A stretch of 64,000 bases of DNA from Phycisphaerales bacterium. Lineage in GTDB: Bacteria; Planctomycetota; Phycisphaerae; Phycisphaerales; UBA1924. Below the pieces are notes generated by a model. That model was given only the letters and a program-made list of their open reading frames with translations. It had not been told where the DNA came from and made no database searches. Location: contig JAJDDJ010000009.1 of the NCBI GenBank assembly GCA_029260395.1, positions 434,001 through 498,000 on the forward strand, read 5' to 3'. Below are positions 54,086 through 62,465 of the stretch, one piece after another (positions within the stretch are counted from its first letter, which is position 1; each line of letters starts with the position of its first letter). The translations under genes and the position numbers were made by a program.

Positions 54086-54760
54086 TCACCGGCGCCTACG
54101 CGATGCAAGCAGGCCAGCACCGGCGATGAACGCGGTCGTGGCCGGCGCGGGCACCACCTCGAGCGTGAACTCGCCGTAGAAGTCGGGCCCGCCGCCGGGG
54201 GCCCTGTTGAAGCCCGAGCCCTCGTCGAGGCCGAAGATATGCGGCGCAGCGTAGAAGTAACTGGTCAGCGTCGCGGTGAGATCCCCGTCCGCAAACGACA
54301 GTGAACCCGAGGCCGCGTTCGAACTGCCGGGAGGGCCGAACGTAGACGCACTGGTGTTGGCCATGAACGAGGGCACCGGACCGGGGGAGTTTTGAGACTC
54401 GGCGAACACGCTGATGCTGGCCTCAGCCGAATCGCCAAAGAACAGGTTCATCCCAGCGAACCCAAGCGAGCCAGCGCTGCCAACTTGGCCCCAGATCTGG
54501 AAGTTGTACACGCCCTCGCTCATCTCAAAATCGAGCGTTTGATTACCCGTATCGCCGGCCTGGCCGTTGAGCCGGTTGCCGTTGGCGGACACCCAGATGC
54601 CGAACGAGCCGCCCTGCTCGGTGTCCCATAACTGGCCTCCAGAAGCAGCGCCGTTCGAGGCGGTCGAGAACTGGAATACATCAGTGAGCCGCAATTGCGC
54701 GGATGCAGAAGCCGCCGCGAACAAGGCGACAGCCAGCCGTGTGAAGGTGGTCAATTGCAT
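54086..54760 (-). CDS. PEP-CTERM-type exported protein
   Basis: A 224-aa secreted protein. The signal peptide 'MQLTTFTRLAVALFAAASAS' is cut after 'AQ'. The mature part is Gly/Ser/Asn-rich with beta-sandwich-like strands. The C-terminus 'VVPAPATTAFIAGAGLLASR' followed by RRR is a PEP-CTERM-like sorting signal (Pro-Ala-Pro, hydrophobic helix, Arg cluster), which in other bacteria is recognised by an exosortase. No exosortase gene is in the window. A good promoter and GGGAG ribosome-binding site precede the ATG. Confidence 0.8.
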   Translation of the reverse strand: MQLTTFTRLAVALFAAASASAQLRLTDVFQFSTASNGAASGGQLWDTEQGGSFGIWVSANGNRLNGQAGDTGNQTLDFEMSEGVYNFQIWGQVGSAGSLGFAGMNLFFGDSAEASISVFAESQNSPGPVPSFMANTSASTFGPPGSSNAASGSLSFADGDLTATLTSYFYAAPHIFGLDEGSGFNRAPGGGPDFYGEFTLEVVPAPATTAFIAGAGLLASRRRR

Positions 54761-54807
54761 GGTGCTACTCCCTCTCGTTCAGAATCAGACCAAAGCCACT
54801 CAGCACC

Positions 54808-54835
54808 ATCGTACAGGTAAGTCCAGTTGTTTCAA
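54808..54835 (-). promoter_or_regulatory. Strong sigma70-type promoter of the PEP-CTERM gene
   Basis: On the minus strand TTGAAA (54835-54830) is separated by 16 bases from TACGAT (54813-54808). The leader is about 45 bases and carries GGGAG before the ATG at 54760. Confidence 0.65.
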
Positions 54836-54884
54836 GCACTAAAAATGCTGGATGTGGGGGCCATGTTTGGACGATGATTGGATT

Positions 54885-55889
54885 ATGGAACGCCGTTCTG
54901 ATGCTGTCTCTGTGTTGTTGCTCACCCCTGAGCCGGGCTGGGCGTTCGGCTCGGTGTGCCAAGGGCTGGTCGATTACGCCGACCCGTCCCGCGTTCGCGT
55001 GACGCACAAAAGCCGGGACCACGACCTGCCCTGGATCGAGGCCCACGCCTGCGAACACGACCTCGTCATGGTCTTTGACTGGCGGCTGGCGCGCGAGTTG
55101 GCGCCGGTGCTGCCGAGCAATGACCGAGTGGTGGTTGCGCTGCAGAGCCACAAGAGCTGGTGCGGTATGCGCTCACGCCCGGACGTTGACGTAATGCCAC
55201 CGGCTGAGGTCGTCGACGAACTGGGCCGGTACGCGCGGGTACAGATGGTTTCCGAGCGCCTTTGGAGGTTGTTCGACAACGCCGGTCTCGACAACGGCTG
55301 GCACCTATCCAACGCCATCGACCCAACGCGATTCCCCGCAATGCCGCTTCGTGCTCGCGCAGCGGGCGAGCCGATCGCCGTAGGCTGCGCGACCAAAGCC
55401 GGCATGGTGGACCTCAAAGGTGTCGAGAGCATCATCATTCCCGCCGCCGAGCGCATCGGCGCGCGCATCGTCACGACGATCGATTCCGCTGAGAATCCCG
55501 GGCTCAGCAGTGGCGAGATGCCGAGCTTCCATCAGCAGCTTGATGTCTACGTCTGCGCTTCGCAGTCCGAGGGCATGTCGCTTGCGGTGCTTGAAGCCGC
55601 AAGCTCGGGCCGGCCCATCATCACGACTCGCGTGGGCGACCACCACCGCCTCGTGCGCGACGGCGAGACCGGCTTTGTCGTCGATCGCAGGCCCGAAGCC
55701 GTCGCCGACAAGCTCAAGCTGTTGCAGGAAGATTTAGAACTGCACCGAACCCTCGGTGAGAACATGGCCCGCGAGATCCGCGCCAACTGGTCGTGGCAGC
55801 AGCGCCATACCGACTGGACAGACTTCCTGCTCGGCGAGCACCGCGAGCGGTACATCCCGCCCGCGCCAAGCCCGGCCGCTGTCGCCTAA
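54885..55889 (+). CDS. Family 4-type glycosyltransferase
   Basis: A 334-aa GT-B glycosyltransferase. The C-terminal half has the nucleotide-sugar motifs of family 4: 'NAIDPTRFPAMPLR' near 150, 'FHQQLDVYVCASQSEGMSLA' near 217 with the acidic 'SEGMSLAVLEA', and 'GRPIITTRVGDHHRLVRDGE' near 242. The N-terminal half is less conserved. Donor and acceptor are unknown; being alone, it may serve surface polysaccharide or protein glycosylation. ATG 54885 is preceded by GATGAT and TGGATT, which is a weak -10-like hexamer at the usual distance. Confidence 0.82.
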   Translation: MERRSDAVSVLLLTPEPGWAFGSVCQGLVDYADPSRVRVTHKSRDHDLPWIEAHACEHDLVMVFDWRLARELAPVLPSNDRVVVALQSHKSWCGMRSRPDVDVMPPAEVVDELGRYARVQMVSERLWRLFDNAGLDNGWHLSNAIDPTRFPAMPLRARAAGEPIAVGCATKAGMVDLKGVESIIIPAAERIGARIVTTIDSAENPGLSSGEMPSFHQQLDVYVCASQSEGMSLAVLEAASSGRPIITTRVGDHHRLVRDGETGFVVDRRPEAVADKLKLLQEDLELHRTLGENMAREIRANWSWQQRHTDWTDFLLGEHRERYIPPAPSPAAVA

Positions 55890-55893
55890 ATGC

Positions 55894-56190
55894 TCACATC
55901 CGGCGAAGCCTCTGAGGCGACGAGTCTGGCACGCGTTCAATTAGTCCGCGTGCTTCCAGATCAAGCTTGACCGTCGTCACCCACCACATCGCCTTGGTCG
56001 ATGCAGCGATCTTGGCTGGCAACAACTCCTCGATGCCCTCTGCAAGCTGGCGGAACTCGACACCCTGCTTGTTCTTCGGGATCAGCTTGAGCAGCGCCTT
56101 GCGATACGCGTTGTACGCGGCCCGGCGCACCTGCGTTCCCTGTTTCGCAGGGTCTGGGTGCAGCGCCTCGGTCATGGGTTCATTCGCCAT
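55894..56190 (-). CDS. Small winged-helix-like protein (DUF6958-like)
   Basis: A 98-aa basic protein. The middle 'RRAAYNAYRKALLKLIPKNK' and 'GVEFRQLAEGIEELLPAKIA' look like the first two helices of a winged-helix fold, followed by 'TKAMWWVTTVKLDLEARGLI' and 'ERVPDSSPQRLRRM', a run I associate with the uncharacterised DUF6958 family, where a Trp and an 'LDLEARGLIER' helix are kept. Function unknown. TACACT lies six bases before the ATG. It is convergent with the glycosyltransferase gene, four bases apart. Confidence 0.65.
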   Translation of the reverse strand: MANEPMTEALHPDPAKQGTQVRRAAYNAYRKALLKLIPKNKQGVEFRQLAEGIEELLPAKIAASTKAMWWVTTVKLDLEARGLIERVPDSSPQRLRRM

Positions 56191-56196
56191 GGCCCG

Positions 56197-56202
56197 AGTG
56201 TA
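56197..56202 (-). promoter_or_regulatory. -10-like TACACT, 6 bases before the DUF6958-like gene
   Basis: TACACT on the minus strand, then CGGGCC and ATG. Confidence 0.45.
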
Positions 56203-56227
56203 AAGACATGCTCAGCGCAGCGGGCGA

Positions 56228-56650
56228 TCAGTCTTCGCCCTCTTCGTCATCTTCTTCATCAAGCAGCTCGGCGGCCACCGCGATGAGTTGGCTCAGCGGC
56301 ACGGGCTTGAGCAGGTAGCGGTCGACCCCGAGCTGTTCGCCGTACGCCTGGTGCCGCTTGCCCTCGTTGGCCGTCACCATAATGACCAGCGGCGAGTCCT
56401 CGCGGCCCTTGATCTTCTCGAGCGCCAAGAACCCGCTGCGCCCGGGCAGCATCATGTCCAGCACGACCAGATCGGGGCACTCCGACAGGCACAGGTCGAT
56501 GGCGGTGTTGCCGTTGTCGGCCAGCAGCGTGTGCGCGCCCTCGGCGCGGAACGCCGCGTCCATCGACTCGCGCACGTCCGGGTCGTCATCGACGATGAGA
56601 ATGCGTGCGTCTTCGAGTCGGGCGCGGTTCGAGGTCGTGGGATCGGTCAT
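56228..56650 (-). CDS. Single-domain response regulator
   Basis: A 140-aa CheY-like receiver with no output domain. Acidic residues 'DDD' near 22-24, the phosphate-accepting Asp in 'DLVVLDMMLPGRSG' near 67, the Thr in 'MVTANE' and the Lys in 'YLLKPVPLSQL' are all present. The C-terminus is very acidic ('LLDEEDDEEGED'). The ATG at 56650 has GGAG six bases upstream, better than the ATG four codons earlier. No histidine kinase is nearby, so the partner is unknown. Confidence 0.85.
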   Translation of the reverse strand: MTDPTTSNRARLEDARILIVDDDPDVRESMDAAFRAEGAHTLLADNGNTAIDLCLSECPDLVVLDMMLPGRSGFLALEKIKGREDSPLVIMVTANEGKRHQAYGEQLGVDRYLLKPVPLSQLIAVAAELLDEEDDEEGED

Positions 56651-56725
56651 GGCGGTCTCCATTGGTTGGTTGGTCTCGGCGGGTGGCCTCGGCCTCTTCG
56701 CGCCCTGGGGTTGGGGCGGGGGGCG

Positions 56726-57847
56726 CTAGGGCAGGCGGTCGGTGTTGTTCTCGCTCAGCCAGCGGGCGTCGCGGTCCGACCGATCGATGATCCTCTCGAC
56801 ATCATCGCATGAGAGCCATGGCAATGTCGAGAGTTTTTCCTTAAGAGCGGGCGGAAAGGGCCTGCCCAGAGCCTCGTGGCGGGGCCGGCTCTTCCAGATC
56901 CGATGCATCCACAGGTACTGTTCGGGGTAGCTGAGCACCATTTTCTCGATCGCGTGGCGGTAGCGGGCTGTCACGTAGAACAGCGGATCGGGCTGGTCGG
57001 CCCAGTCCTCGGGCGTAATCACGTCGTGCATCTCGGCCCGGTAGCACAGGCCCTGGGCCTTGGATGGGTCCAGCCGGGGCACCCCGGGAATGGTCTCGCC
57101 CGGCAGGTCCTCGCCCACACGCAGCCTTCGCCCGCCGCCAACGACAATGGTCGCGTTCGCACGGATCGCCATGATCCCGATCAGTTTGTACGTTGAGGCC
57201 AGCCTGCCAAGAAACGGCACGTGCATCCCGCGGTCGCCCGCGTTCTGGTCCGCGACAATCGCGACGGGCTTGGCCTGGCTGAGCAGCTCGGGCACGTCCA
57301 TCGCGGCACCGAATTTGTCGATGAGCGTCATGCCCCGCTTGCCGCGCGTCTGGCGGACCCACCGGTCGAGCGGTTTGACATCGAGCGGGCGGTACAGCGC
57401 GTGGATGGGAAAGCCCAGCAGCGTCGCCGTCAGGCCCATCACTTCCCAGTTGCCGATGTGCCCCGTGAGCATGATGGTCGGCCGCTCGTGCACGAGCGAA
57501 TCGAGCGAGGGCACGATGTTCACGAGCTCGACGTGCCGGGTCCAGCCGTCCTCATTGAGCAGGCGGGGCGCAAAGCAGATCTCGACCGCCAGCTCCGACA
57601 GATGCTCATACGCGCGCACCGCCAGCTCGCGTGCGCCCTCGGCGTCGATCTCCGGCATGGCCTGGCGGATGTTGTCGGCCGCCCGCTGGAGGCGTTTGGC
57701 GTTGAACCGTGCGCCCGCGAACTTCCTGCCCGCCAGAGCCGCGGCCTTCATCGAAGCCGGGCAGCCCGCGAGCATGGGCAGCGTCATCGCCGACCGCAGC
57801 GCCAGGTACAGCGCCGGGTGCGTCCATGTCGGCAGAGGCTTACCCAT
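56726..57847 (-). CDS. LpxL/HtrB-like acyltransferase
   Basis: A 373-aa member of the lipid A late acyltransferase family, which moves acyl chains from acyl-ACP onto lipid A or related lipids at the inner membrane. The catalytic block is 'MLTGHIGNWEVMGLTATLLG' (H-x4-E) near 133, followed by 'LYRPLDVKPLDRWVRQTRGK' with the 'IVADQNAGDRGMHVPFLGR' motif near 197. An N-terminal hydrophobic segment (about 12-32) anchors it. Planctomycetes have an outer membrane, so a lipid A role fits, but the acceptor is not established. A GTG two codons upstream is an alternative start. Confidence 0.8.
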   Translation of the reverse strand: MGKPLPTWTHPALYLALRSAMTLPMLAGCPASMKAAALAGRKFAGARFNAKRLQRAADNIRQAMPEIDAEGARELAVRAYEHLSELAVEICFAPRLLNEDGWTRHVELVNIVPSLDSLVHERPTIMLTGHIGNWEVMGLTATLLGFPIHALYRPLDVKPLDRWVRQTRGKRGMTLIDKFGAAMDVPELLSQAKPVAIVADQNAGDRGMHVPFLGRLASTYKLIGIMAIRANATIVVGGGRRLRVGEDLPGETIPGVPRLDPSKAQGLCYRAEMHDVITPEDWADQPDPLFYVTARYRHAIEKMVLSYPEQYLWMHRIWKSRPRHEALGRPFPPALKEKLSTLPWLSCDDVERIIDRSDRDARWLSENNTDRLP

Positions 57848-57904
57848 CAGCACTCGCGTTCAGGCTGACTCGCTGGTCGAGCCGCCATCGAATCGGATCG
57901 AGTC

Positions 57905-59338
57905 TCAGCGTGCGCCCACGAGGGTCCGCAACCTGTTCTCGTTGAGCACCGGCAGCTGGGTCGCTCGCGCGGTGTTCCAGAGCTGGTCGTACCGCTCGAC
58001 CAGCACCAGCTCGTCGAGGTACTGCTGAACAATCGCGATGGGCGCGTTGGGCGAGGGCTCGGCCCGGGGCACTGGCCTGCGGCCCAGCACCAGAAAGTCC
58101 ATGTCGCCCGTGGGCTCGTCAACCACGCGGCCGCCCCATCCTTCGATGATCGCTTTCCACTCTTCGCGCTCTTGGGCGGTCGCCAGCCCGTCGCGGTTGA
58201 GGTCGAAGTTGCCGGTCATCAGCAGCGTGTAGACCTTGTTCGGGTCGTAGACCGCGTTGGCGACGACATCGCCCCGCACGATCGGGCTGCCCCGGGTCTC
58301 GCGGGTGATTCGGCAGACGCTGGTGGTCTCGTCCACGCTGATGATTTCGAGGGTGGCCTTGCCGTAGGGGTACTCGCCGCTGGGCCCGAGCTTGATCGCG
58401 CCCGCCGAGGGGTACACCGCAAAGCTCATCCCGAGCACCGCCTTGTGCTCGCTGCCGATGCTGATGGTCGCCTCGCCGCTGGCTGCGTCAACCGCGAGCA
58501 CCTGCGCGTCGACCAGGGCGGCTTCGTCCTGGGCCTGCAGGGTTTCATCGGAACGGGCGGTGCGGAGCACCTCGACCTGGTTGGCCAGGCGTGCGTTCTC
58601 GGCTTCAAGGTCGCCGATACGGCCCGCCATGGTCTGCTGTCGTGCGTTGGCCTCGTCGCGGAGCCGCTCTACGCGGGCCTCCATGTTTGCCGACCCGTCG
58701 TTGGTTTGCCGGCGGTACTGCTCGACCTGCGATTCAAGCTGACCAATTTGCGAGGTCAGGCGGTCGACCGTCTGCCTGTGCGTGCTCTCGATGGTGCCGA
58801 TGCGGGACACCTCGTTGGCGAGGTCCTGGCTAGCCCGCTCGCGGGCGCCGTTCGAGCTGTCGAGTTCGGTGTGCAGGTTGCGGATGTACTGGTCGAGGTC
58901 CCGCAGCAGGCTCATCAGGTTCGAGCCCTGTACGAGCTGGCCGACCGATGGCGGCTGGCCGCTGCCGGGCTGCCAGTTCTTCGCACGCGCCACGCCCGCG
59001 AGCTGTGCCGAGTTCAGCCGGCCCGTGAACGCCTCGTGCCCGTCACGGGGCGAGCCGGTCACGTCGCGCATCGTGTTGCTGAGGTTGTCCATCAGGTGCC
59101 CGGTGAGCGTCTCGCGCTCCTTGCCCGCGCTCTGAAGGAAGGCCTGCACCTGCGCGTCCTGACGCTCTTCGTTCGAGACGAAGTCGTTGTACTCGCTCTG
59201 GAGGTTGTCCAGCTCACCCTGGGCGCGGTTCGCGTTGCCGTAGAACACCACCGTGGTGATGAACAGGGCCAGAGAGAGAATGCCGAAGATGGTGATGGTG
59301 GTAATCACCCCGACGCCCGCGCCGGTTCGTGCAGCCAT
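57905..59338 (-). CDS. Membrane-anchored coiled-coil protein with BRCT-like C-terminus
   Basis: A 477-aa protein with a transmembrane helix near 9-33 ('VITTITIFGILSLALFITTV'), a long coiled coil over about 40-290 (heptad-rich, e.g. 'DRLTSQIGQLESQVEQYRRQ'), a beta-rich segment, and a C-terminal domain 'LLMTGNFDLNRDGLATAQER' with 'EWKAIIEGWGGRVVDEPTGD' and 'MDFLVLGRRP' that resembles a BRCT fold. BRCT domains normally bind DNA-repair phosphopeptides, so the membrane anchor is unusual; this build recurs in planctomycetes. ATG 59338 has GGAG nine bases upstream; ATG 59395 is an alternative. Confidence 0.7.
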   Translation of the reverse strand: MAARTGAGVGVITTITIFGILSLALFITTVVFYGNANRAQGELDNLQSEYNDFVSNEERQDAQVQAFLQSAGKERETLTGHLMDNLSNTMRDVTGSPRDGHEAFTGRLNSAQLAGVARAKNWQPGSGQPPSVGQLVQGSNLMSLLRDLDQYIRNLHTELDSSNGARERASQDLANEVSRIGTIESTHRQTVDRLTSQIGQLESQVEQYRRQTNDGSANMEARVERLRDEANARQQTMAGRIGDLEAENARLANQVEVLRTARSDETLQAQDEAALVDAQVLAVDAASGEATISIGSEHKAVLGMSFAVYPSAGAIKLGPSGEYPYGKATLEIISVDETTSVCRITRETRGSPIVRGDVVANAVYDPNKVYTLLMTGNFDLNRDGLATAQEREEWKAIIEGWGGRVVDEPTGDMDFLVLGRRPVPRAEPSPNAPIAIVQQYLDELVLVERYDQLWNTARATQLPVLNENRLRTLVGAR

Positions 59339-59670
59339 GGTTCGCGTCTCCGATTGCGGGCCCGGCCCGATCGTGGCCTGACGGGCGGTGCTCATCGAGC
59401 CTCGCACGCCTCGGCGGTTGTTGCAGCCTCCGGGCGGCGTTCGCCCGATTCGGCCCTCTGGTTCTGTATCCTGCTTCTATCCCATCAAGCCAGCTTCAAT
59501 AGGCCTGTTCGATCCCAGCCGTGCCAGTCTACGCGGGCTCATCCCGCCGCCGCTGGCTCGGGAGTGTCCCGCCCTCAGGGTCAAGCGTCAACCGCTGGGC
59601 CCCGTGTTGGGGGAGAGTTTGGTAGAAAAACCCGCGACGTCGCGGGAAGCCGCCGGATCAGGACAAACAG
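59339..59670. other. Gap between the coiled-coil gene and the YdeI-like gene
   Basis: About 330 bases without a supportable gene. It holds a strong hairpin terminator facing left, listed separately. The promoter of the coiled-coil gene must lie here but no clear match was found. Confidence 0.4.
59626..59646 (-). terminator. Intrinsic terminator after the YdeI-like gene
   Basis: On the minus strand the palindrome CCCGCGACGTCGCGGG (59646-59631) is followed by TTTTTC, 25 bases after the stop of the YdeI-like gene. It matches the classic stem plus T-run. Confidence 0.75.
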
Positions 59671-60150
59671 CTACCGCGACTTTTTGCCCTCGGCCAGCAT
59701 CCCGACAGCCTTGGCAATCCGCCGTTCGCGGGTCTCGGCCTTCTTCGCTTCCTCGATCCACGTGACGTACTCCCGCTTGTGCGTGTACGAGAGCTCCTTC
59801 CAGAACGCCGCAGCGGCCGGCTTGGCCTTCATCGCCGAGGCGAAGTCCTTGGGCGCGGTCACCGTCCTCGGCTTGGTGTCCGCCTCGATGGTCACCTTGA
59901 CCGTGTCGCCCGGCTGCTTGCCGATCTTCTCGCGGATCGCCTTGGTGATGATGACGATGTGCGCCTCAGTGCCGTAGCGGGCAGCGGTGCCTCGGTACGC
60001 CTCGCCGTCGAACGTCGCGAGCACTCTGGGCCGCTTGGATCCGAGCACCGCCTCCACATCAAACGGCAGCTCGATGTACGCCCCGCCCGAATCGCTCGCG
60101 AGGATCGTCGCGGTGAAGCTCTTCTTTGCTGTGGTTGGCTCTTTGGCCAT
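59671..60150 (-). CDS. DUF1905/YdeI-like protein
   Basis: A 159-aa soluble protein with two parts. The N-terminal DUF1905 barrel spans about 8-98: 'FTATILASDSGGAYIELPFD', 'GEAYRGTAARYGTEAHIVII' and 'GKQPGDTVKVTIEADTKPRT'. The C-terminal helical part, 'KPAAAAFWKELSYTHKREYV' then 'TWIEEAKKAETRERRIAKAV', is the YdeI/OmpD-associated domain, linked to protection from bacteriocins in some bacteria but poorly understood. An AAGGGGAA tract precedes the ATG. It is divergent from mgtC. Confidence 0.8.
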   Translation of the reverse strand: MAKEPTTAKKSFTATILASDSGGAYIELPFDVEAVLGSKRPRVLATFDGEAYRGTAARYGTEAHIVIITKAIREKIGKQPGDTVKVTIEADTKPRTVTAPKDFASAMKAKPAAAAFWKELSYTHKREYVTWIEEAKKAETRERRIAKAVGMLAEGKKSR

Positions 60151-60202
60151 CGGGTCGTTCCCCTTCGCTCTCACGGTTCGCGGTTCCCCGAGCTCTCCAC
60201 GG

Positions 60203-60208
60203 TAGACT
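60203..60208 (+). promoter_or_regulatory. -10-like TAGACT, 6 bases before mgtC
   Basis: TAGACT followed by GCGGCC and ATG, within the 64-base gap to the divergent YdeI-like gene. Confidence 0.5.
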
Positions 60209-60214
60209 GCGGCC

Positions 60215-60697
60215 ATGCTCGACGACCTCTCCACGACCGACATGCTCCTCCGCGCCGGGGTCGCCAGCATCCTCGGCGGGGCCATCGGCTGGGACCGCGA
60301 ACGCCGGGACAAAGCCGCGGGCCTGCGCACCATGATGCTCGTCTCGCTCGGGGCCGCGGGCGTGATGATGGCCGCCATTATGTTCGCAGCGGACCTCAAC
60401 GGAGACGGATCAGTCCAGCTCGACCCCCTGCGTGTCATCAGCGGCATCATCGGGGGCATCGGCTTTCTCGGTGCGGGCTCCATCCTGCACGCCAAGGGCC
60501 AGATCCGTGGCATGACCACCGCGGCCACCATCTGGTCCGCAGCGGGCATCGGCATCGCCAGCGGCATCGGGCAGTTCGCCCTCGCGGGCGTGCTCACCGG
60601 CTTCGTTCTTGTCATGCTCGTGGCGGTGTCGTCGCTCAAGGGCACCGTGCTGCCCGAACGCGATAAACCCGCCGGACCGGGCGATGACGACGACTGA
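60215..60697 (+). CDS. MgtC/SapB-family membrane protein
   Basis: A 160-aa protein of the MgtC family with four or five membrane helices. Conserved segments are 'ILGGAIGWDRERRDKAAGLR' near 20 with 'TMMLVSLGAA', 'VISGIIGGIGFLGAGSIL' near 74 and 'IRGMTTAATIWSAAGIGIAS' near 98. MgtC proteins help growth at low magnesium and inhibit the F1Fo ATP synthase in Salmonella; this short form lacks the C-terminal soluble domain. The acidic tail 'GPGDDDD' follows the last helix. The end is convergent with purB, 16 bases apart. Confidence 0.85.
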   Translation: MLDDLSTTDMLLRAGVASILGGAIGWDRERRDKAAGLRTMMLVSLGAAGVMMAAIMFAADLNGDGSVQLDPLRVISGIIGGIGFLGAGSILHAKGQIRGMTTAATIWSAAGIGIASGIGQFALAGVLTGFVLVMLVAVSSLKGTVLPERDKPAGPGDDDD

Positions 60698-60713
60698 GCC
60701 GCTCGCCTCTTTC

Positions 60714-62255
60714 TCAAACTCCCCGGTCGCTGCCGCCAAGCTGGTCGAGTTCGTCCGCGTACCGCTCGCGCAAGGGCTCGATCACCTCCGCGATGAACCG
60801 CTCGGTCTGCTCCACGCTTCGGCCGATGTAGTTCATCGGGTCGAGCAGCCCGCCTTCCTCCGTGAGCAAGTGGTGGACGCTCTTAAACGCCGGGTCGTTC
60901 TTGAGCCTTTCGATCAGGTCGTTGTCGAGCCCTTCCTGCTTGACGCGGTGGCCCGCGGCCTGCGCGTGCACGCGGATCTTCTCGTGCAGGTCCTGGCGGT
61001 CGCCGCCGAGCTTGACCGCCTCCATCAGGATGTTCTCCGTCGCCAGGAAGGGCAGCTCGGCCATCAGGTTCTTGCGGACCATGGCTTCGTTCACGACCAA
61101 TCCGCTGGCGACCTCGTGCATCAGGTCGAGCGCGCCGTCGAGCGCGAGGAACGCCTCCGGCAGGCTCAGCCGGCGGTTGGATGAATCATCCAGCGTGCGC
61201 TCGAGCCACTGCGTGGCGGCCGTGTCGTAGGCGTTGCCCACCAGGTTCATGACGAACCGCGTGAGCCCACAGATGCGCTCGCACTTCATCGGGTTGCGCT
61301 TGTACGGCATGGCCGAGGAGCCGATCTGGTTCTTGCCGAACGGCTCGTCGATCTCTTTGCGGTTGGAAAGCAGGCGGATGTCGGTCGCGATCTTGTGGAG
61401 CACGGCGGCCACGGAGGCAAGGTCGGCGAGAATGTGTGTGTCGTACACGCGTGGGTAGGTCTGGCCAGTGAGTTGAAAAGTATAACTTGTCGTGTGAGGA
61501 TGCTCCTGGTCCCAAGGCGACAGCTCCCAGTCGATGTGGTCGAGCTGGTGCAAAAATCCGATCTCGAATAGATCAACATCCTTGCCGAGCAGCTTGTAGA
61601 ATGACGCTTGGGTGCCAGTCGCTCCGCGCATACCTCTGCGCAGAAATGGATCGTGGTAGAGGCGATTCTCGCATGCTACAAGGTCGCAAGCCCATTGAGC
61701 CGCTCGGCGCCCCACCGTCAGGGGCTGCGCCGGTTGGTAGTGTGTGAAACCCAGCGTTGCAAGTGTCTTGTAGCGATTGGCTTCGGTGCCCAAAGCGTCG
61801 ATGCAGCGAACAACCTTTGTTTGGATTAGACCCACTGCTTCCAATATTGCCATCAAGTCCGCATTGCACACTACATCCTGGCTCGTGCAGCCGAGGTGAA
61901 TGATCGGCTTGGCCTTGGGGCATTGCTCGCCCAGGCAGTGGACGTGGGCCATGACGTCGTGGCGCAGGTCGCGTTCGAGCTCGGAGGCGCGGGCGAGCTC
62001 TTCATCGGTGATGCCCCGCTCAACGACAGCCCGCAGTTCCTCGACCTGCTCGGCGGAGACGAGCGGCTTGTCCCAGTCCTTGGTCACCTCGTGCTGGGCC
62101 TCGGCGATCGCAAGCCAGATCCGCCGCCACGTGTTGAACTTGTGCCGGGGGCTCCAGATGCGGAGCATCTCGTGGCTCGCGTTTCGGCTGGCCAGCGGGC
62201 TCGTGTAGGTGTCGTACGGCGAGCTAGGGGCGGGAGTGGGGGCGGGATCGGGCAT
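60714..62255 (-). CDS. purB: Adenylosuccinate lyase
   Basis: Cleaves SAICAR and adenylosuccinate in purine synthesis. The 513-aa protein is long for the family (about 430-480) and starts with a Pro/Ala-rich leader. Conserved regions are 'DVMAHVHCLGEQCPKAKPII' with 'HLGCTSQDV' near 92, 'TLGFTHYQPAQPLTVGRRAA' near 152 holding the catalytic His, and the signature 'GSSAMPYKRNPMKCERICGL' near 306. TACCAT lies five bases before the ATG. The middle third (about 61420-61890) uses codons unlike the rest of the gene, although the reading frame is intact. Confidence 0.94.
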   Translation of the reverse strand: MPDPAPTPAPSSPYDTYTSPLASRNASHEMLRIWSPRHKFNTWRRIWLAIAEAQHEVTKDWDKPLVSAEQVEELRAVVERGITDEELARASELERDLRHDVMAHVHCLGEQCPKAKPIIHLGCTSQDVVCNADLMAILEAVGLIQTKVVRCIDALGTEANRYKTLATLGFTHYQPAQPLTVGRRAAQWACDLVACENRLYHDPFLRRGMRGATGTQASFYKLLGKDVDLFEIGFLHQLDHIDWELSPWDQEHPHTTSYTFQLTGQTYPRVYDTHILADLASVAAVLHKIATDIRLLSNRKEIDEPFGKNQIGSSAMPYKRNPMKCERICGLTRFVMNLVGNAYDTAATQWLERTLDDSSNRRLSLPEAFLALDGALDLMHEVASGLVVNEAMVRKNLMAELPFLATENILMEAVKLGGDRQDLHEKIRVHAQAAGHRVKQEGLDNDLIERLKNDPAFKSVHHLLTEEGGLLDPMNYIGRSVEQTERFIAEVIEPLRERYADELDQLGGSDRGV

Positions 62256-62260
62256 GACCG

Positions 62261-62266
62261 ATGGTA
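62261..62266 (-). promoter_or_regulatory. -10-like TACCAT, 5 bases before purB
   Basis: TACCAT on the minus strand, then CGGTC and ATG. Confidence 0.45.
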
Positions 62267-62348
62267 GTGGGCTGGCTGCCTTAATCCGCTCGCGCAATCC
62301 CGCGGGTGCTCGTTCAGATCCGCGTGCGTGACCACGCGGCCCCCGGCC

Positions 62349-62459
62349 CTACCGCCTTCGCAGGTAGCTCACCAGCAGGCCCGCGTTCACCACGTACCAC
62401 GCGTAGGGCAGGTACACGCCCCGGTAGTTCGTCGGAATGCTCGGCATCCACTGCTGCAT
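62349..62459 (-). CDS. Small ORF, 36-aa predicted membrane peptide
   Basis: An unrecognised 36-residue ORF on the minus strand in the 359-base gap behind the PhoX-type gene. It begins MQQWMPSIPTNYRGVY, has a short hydrophobic stretch 'AWYVVNAGLLVSYL' and ends with three arginines, the layout of a single-pass membrane peptide with a basic tail. Almost every codon ends in G or C, as in real genes here, and TATACT lies six bases before the ATG, as at many other starts in the window. No homology is known to me; it could still be chance. Confidence 0.5.
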   Translation of the reverse strand: MQQWMPSIPTNYRGVYLPYAWYVVNAGLLVSYLRRR

Positions 62460-62465
62460 GCACCC

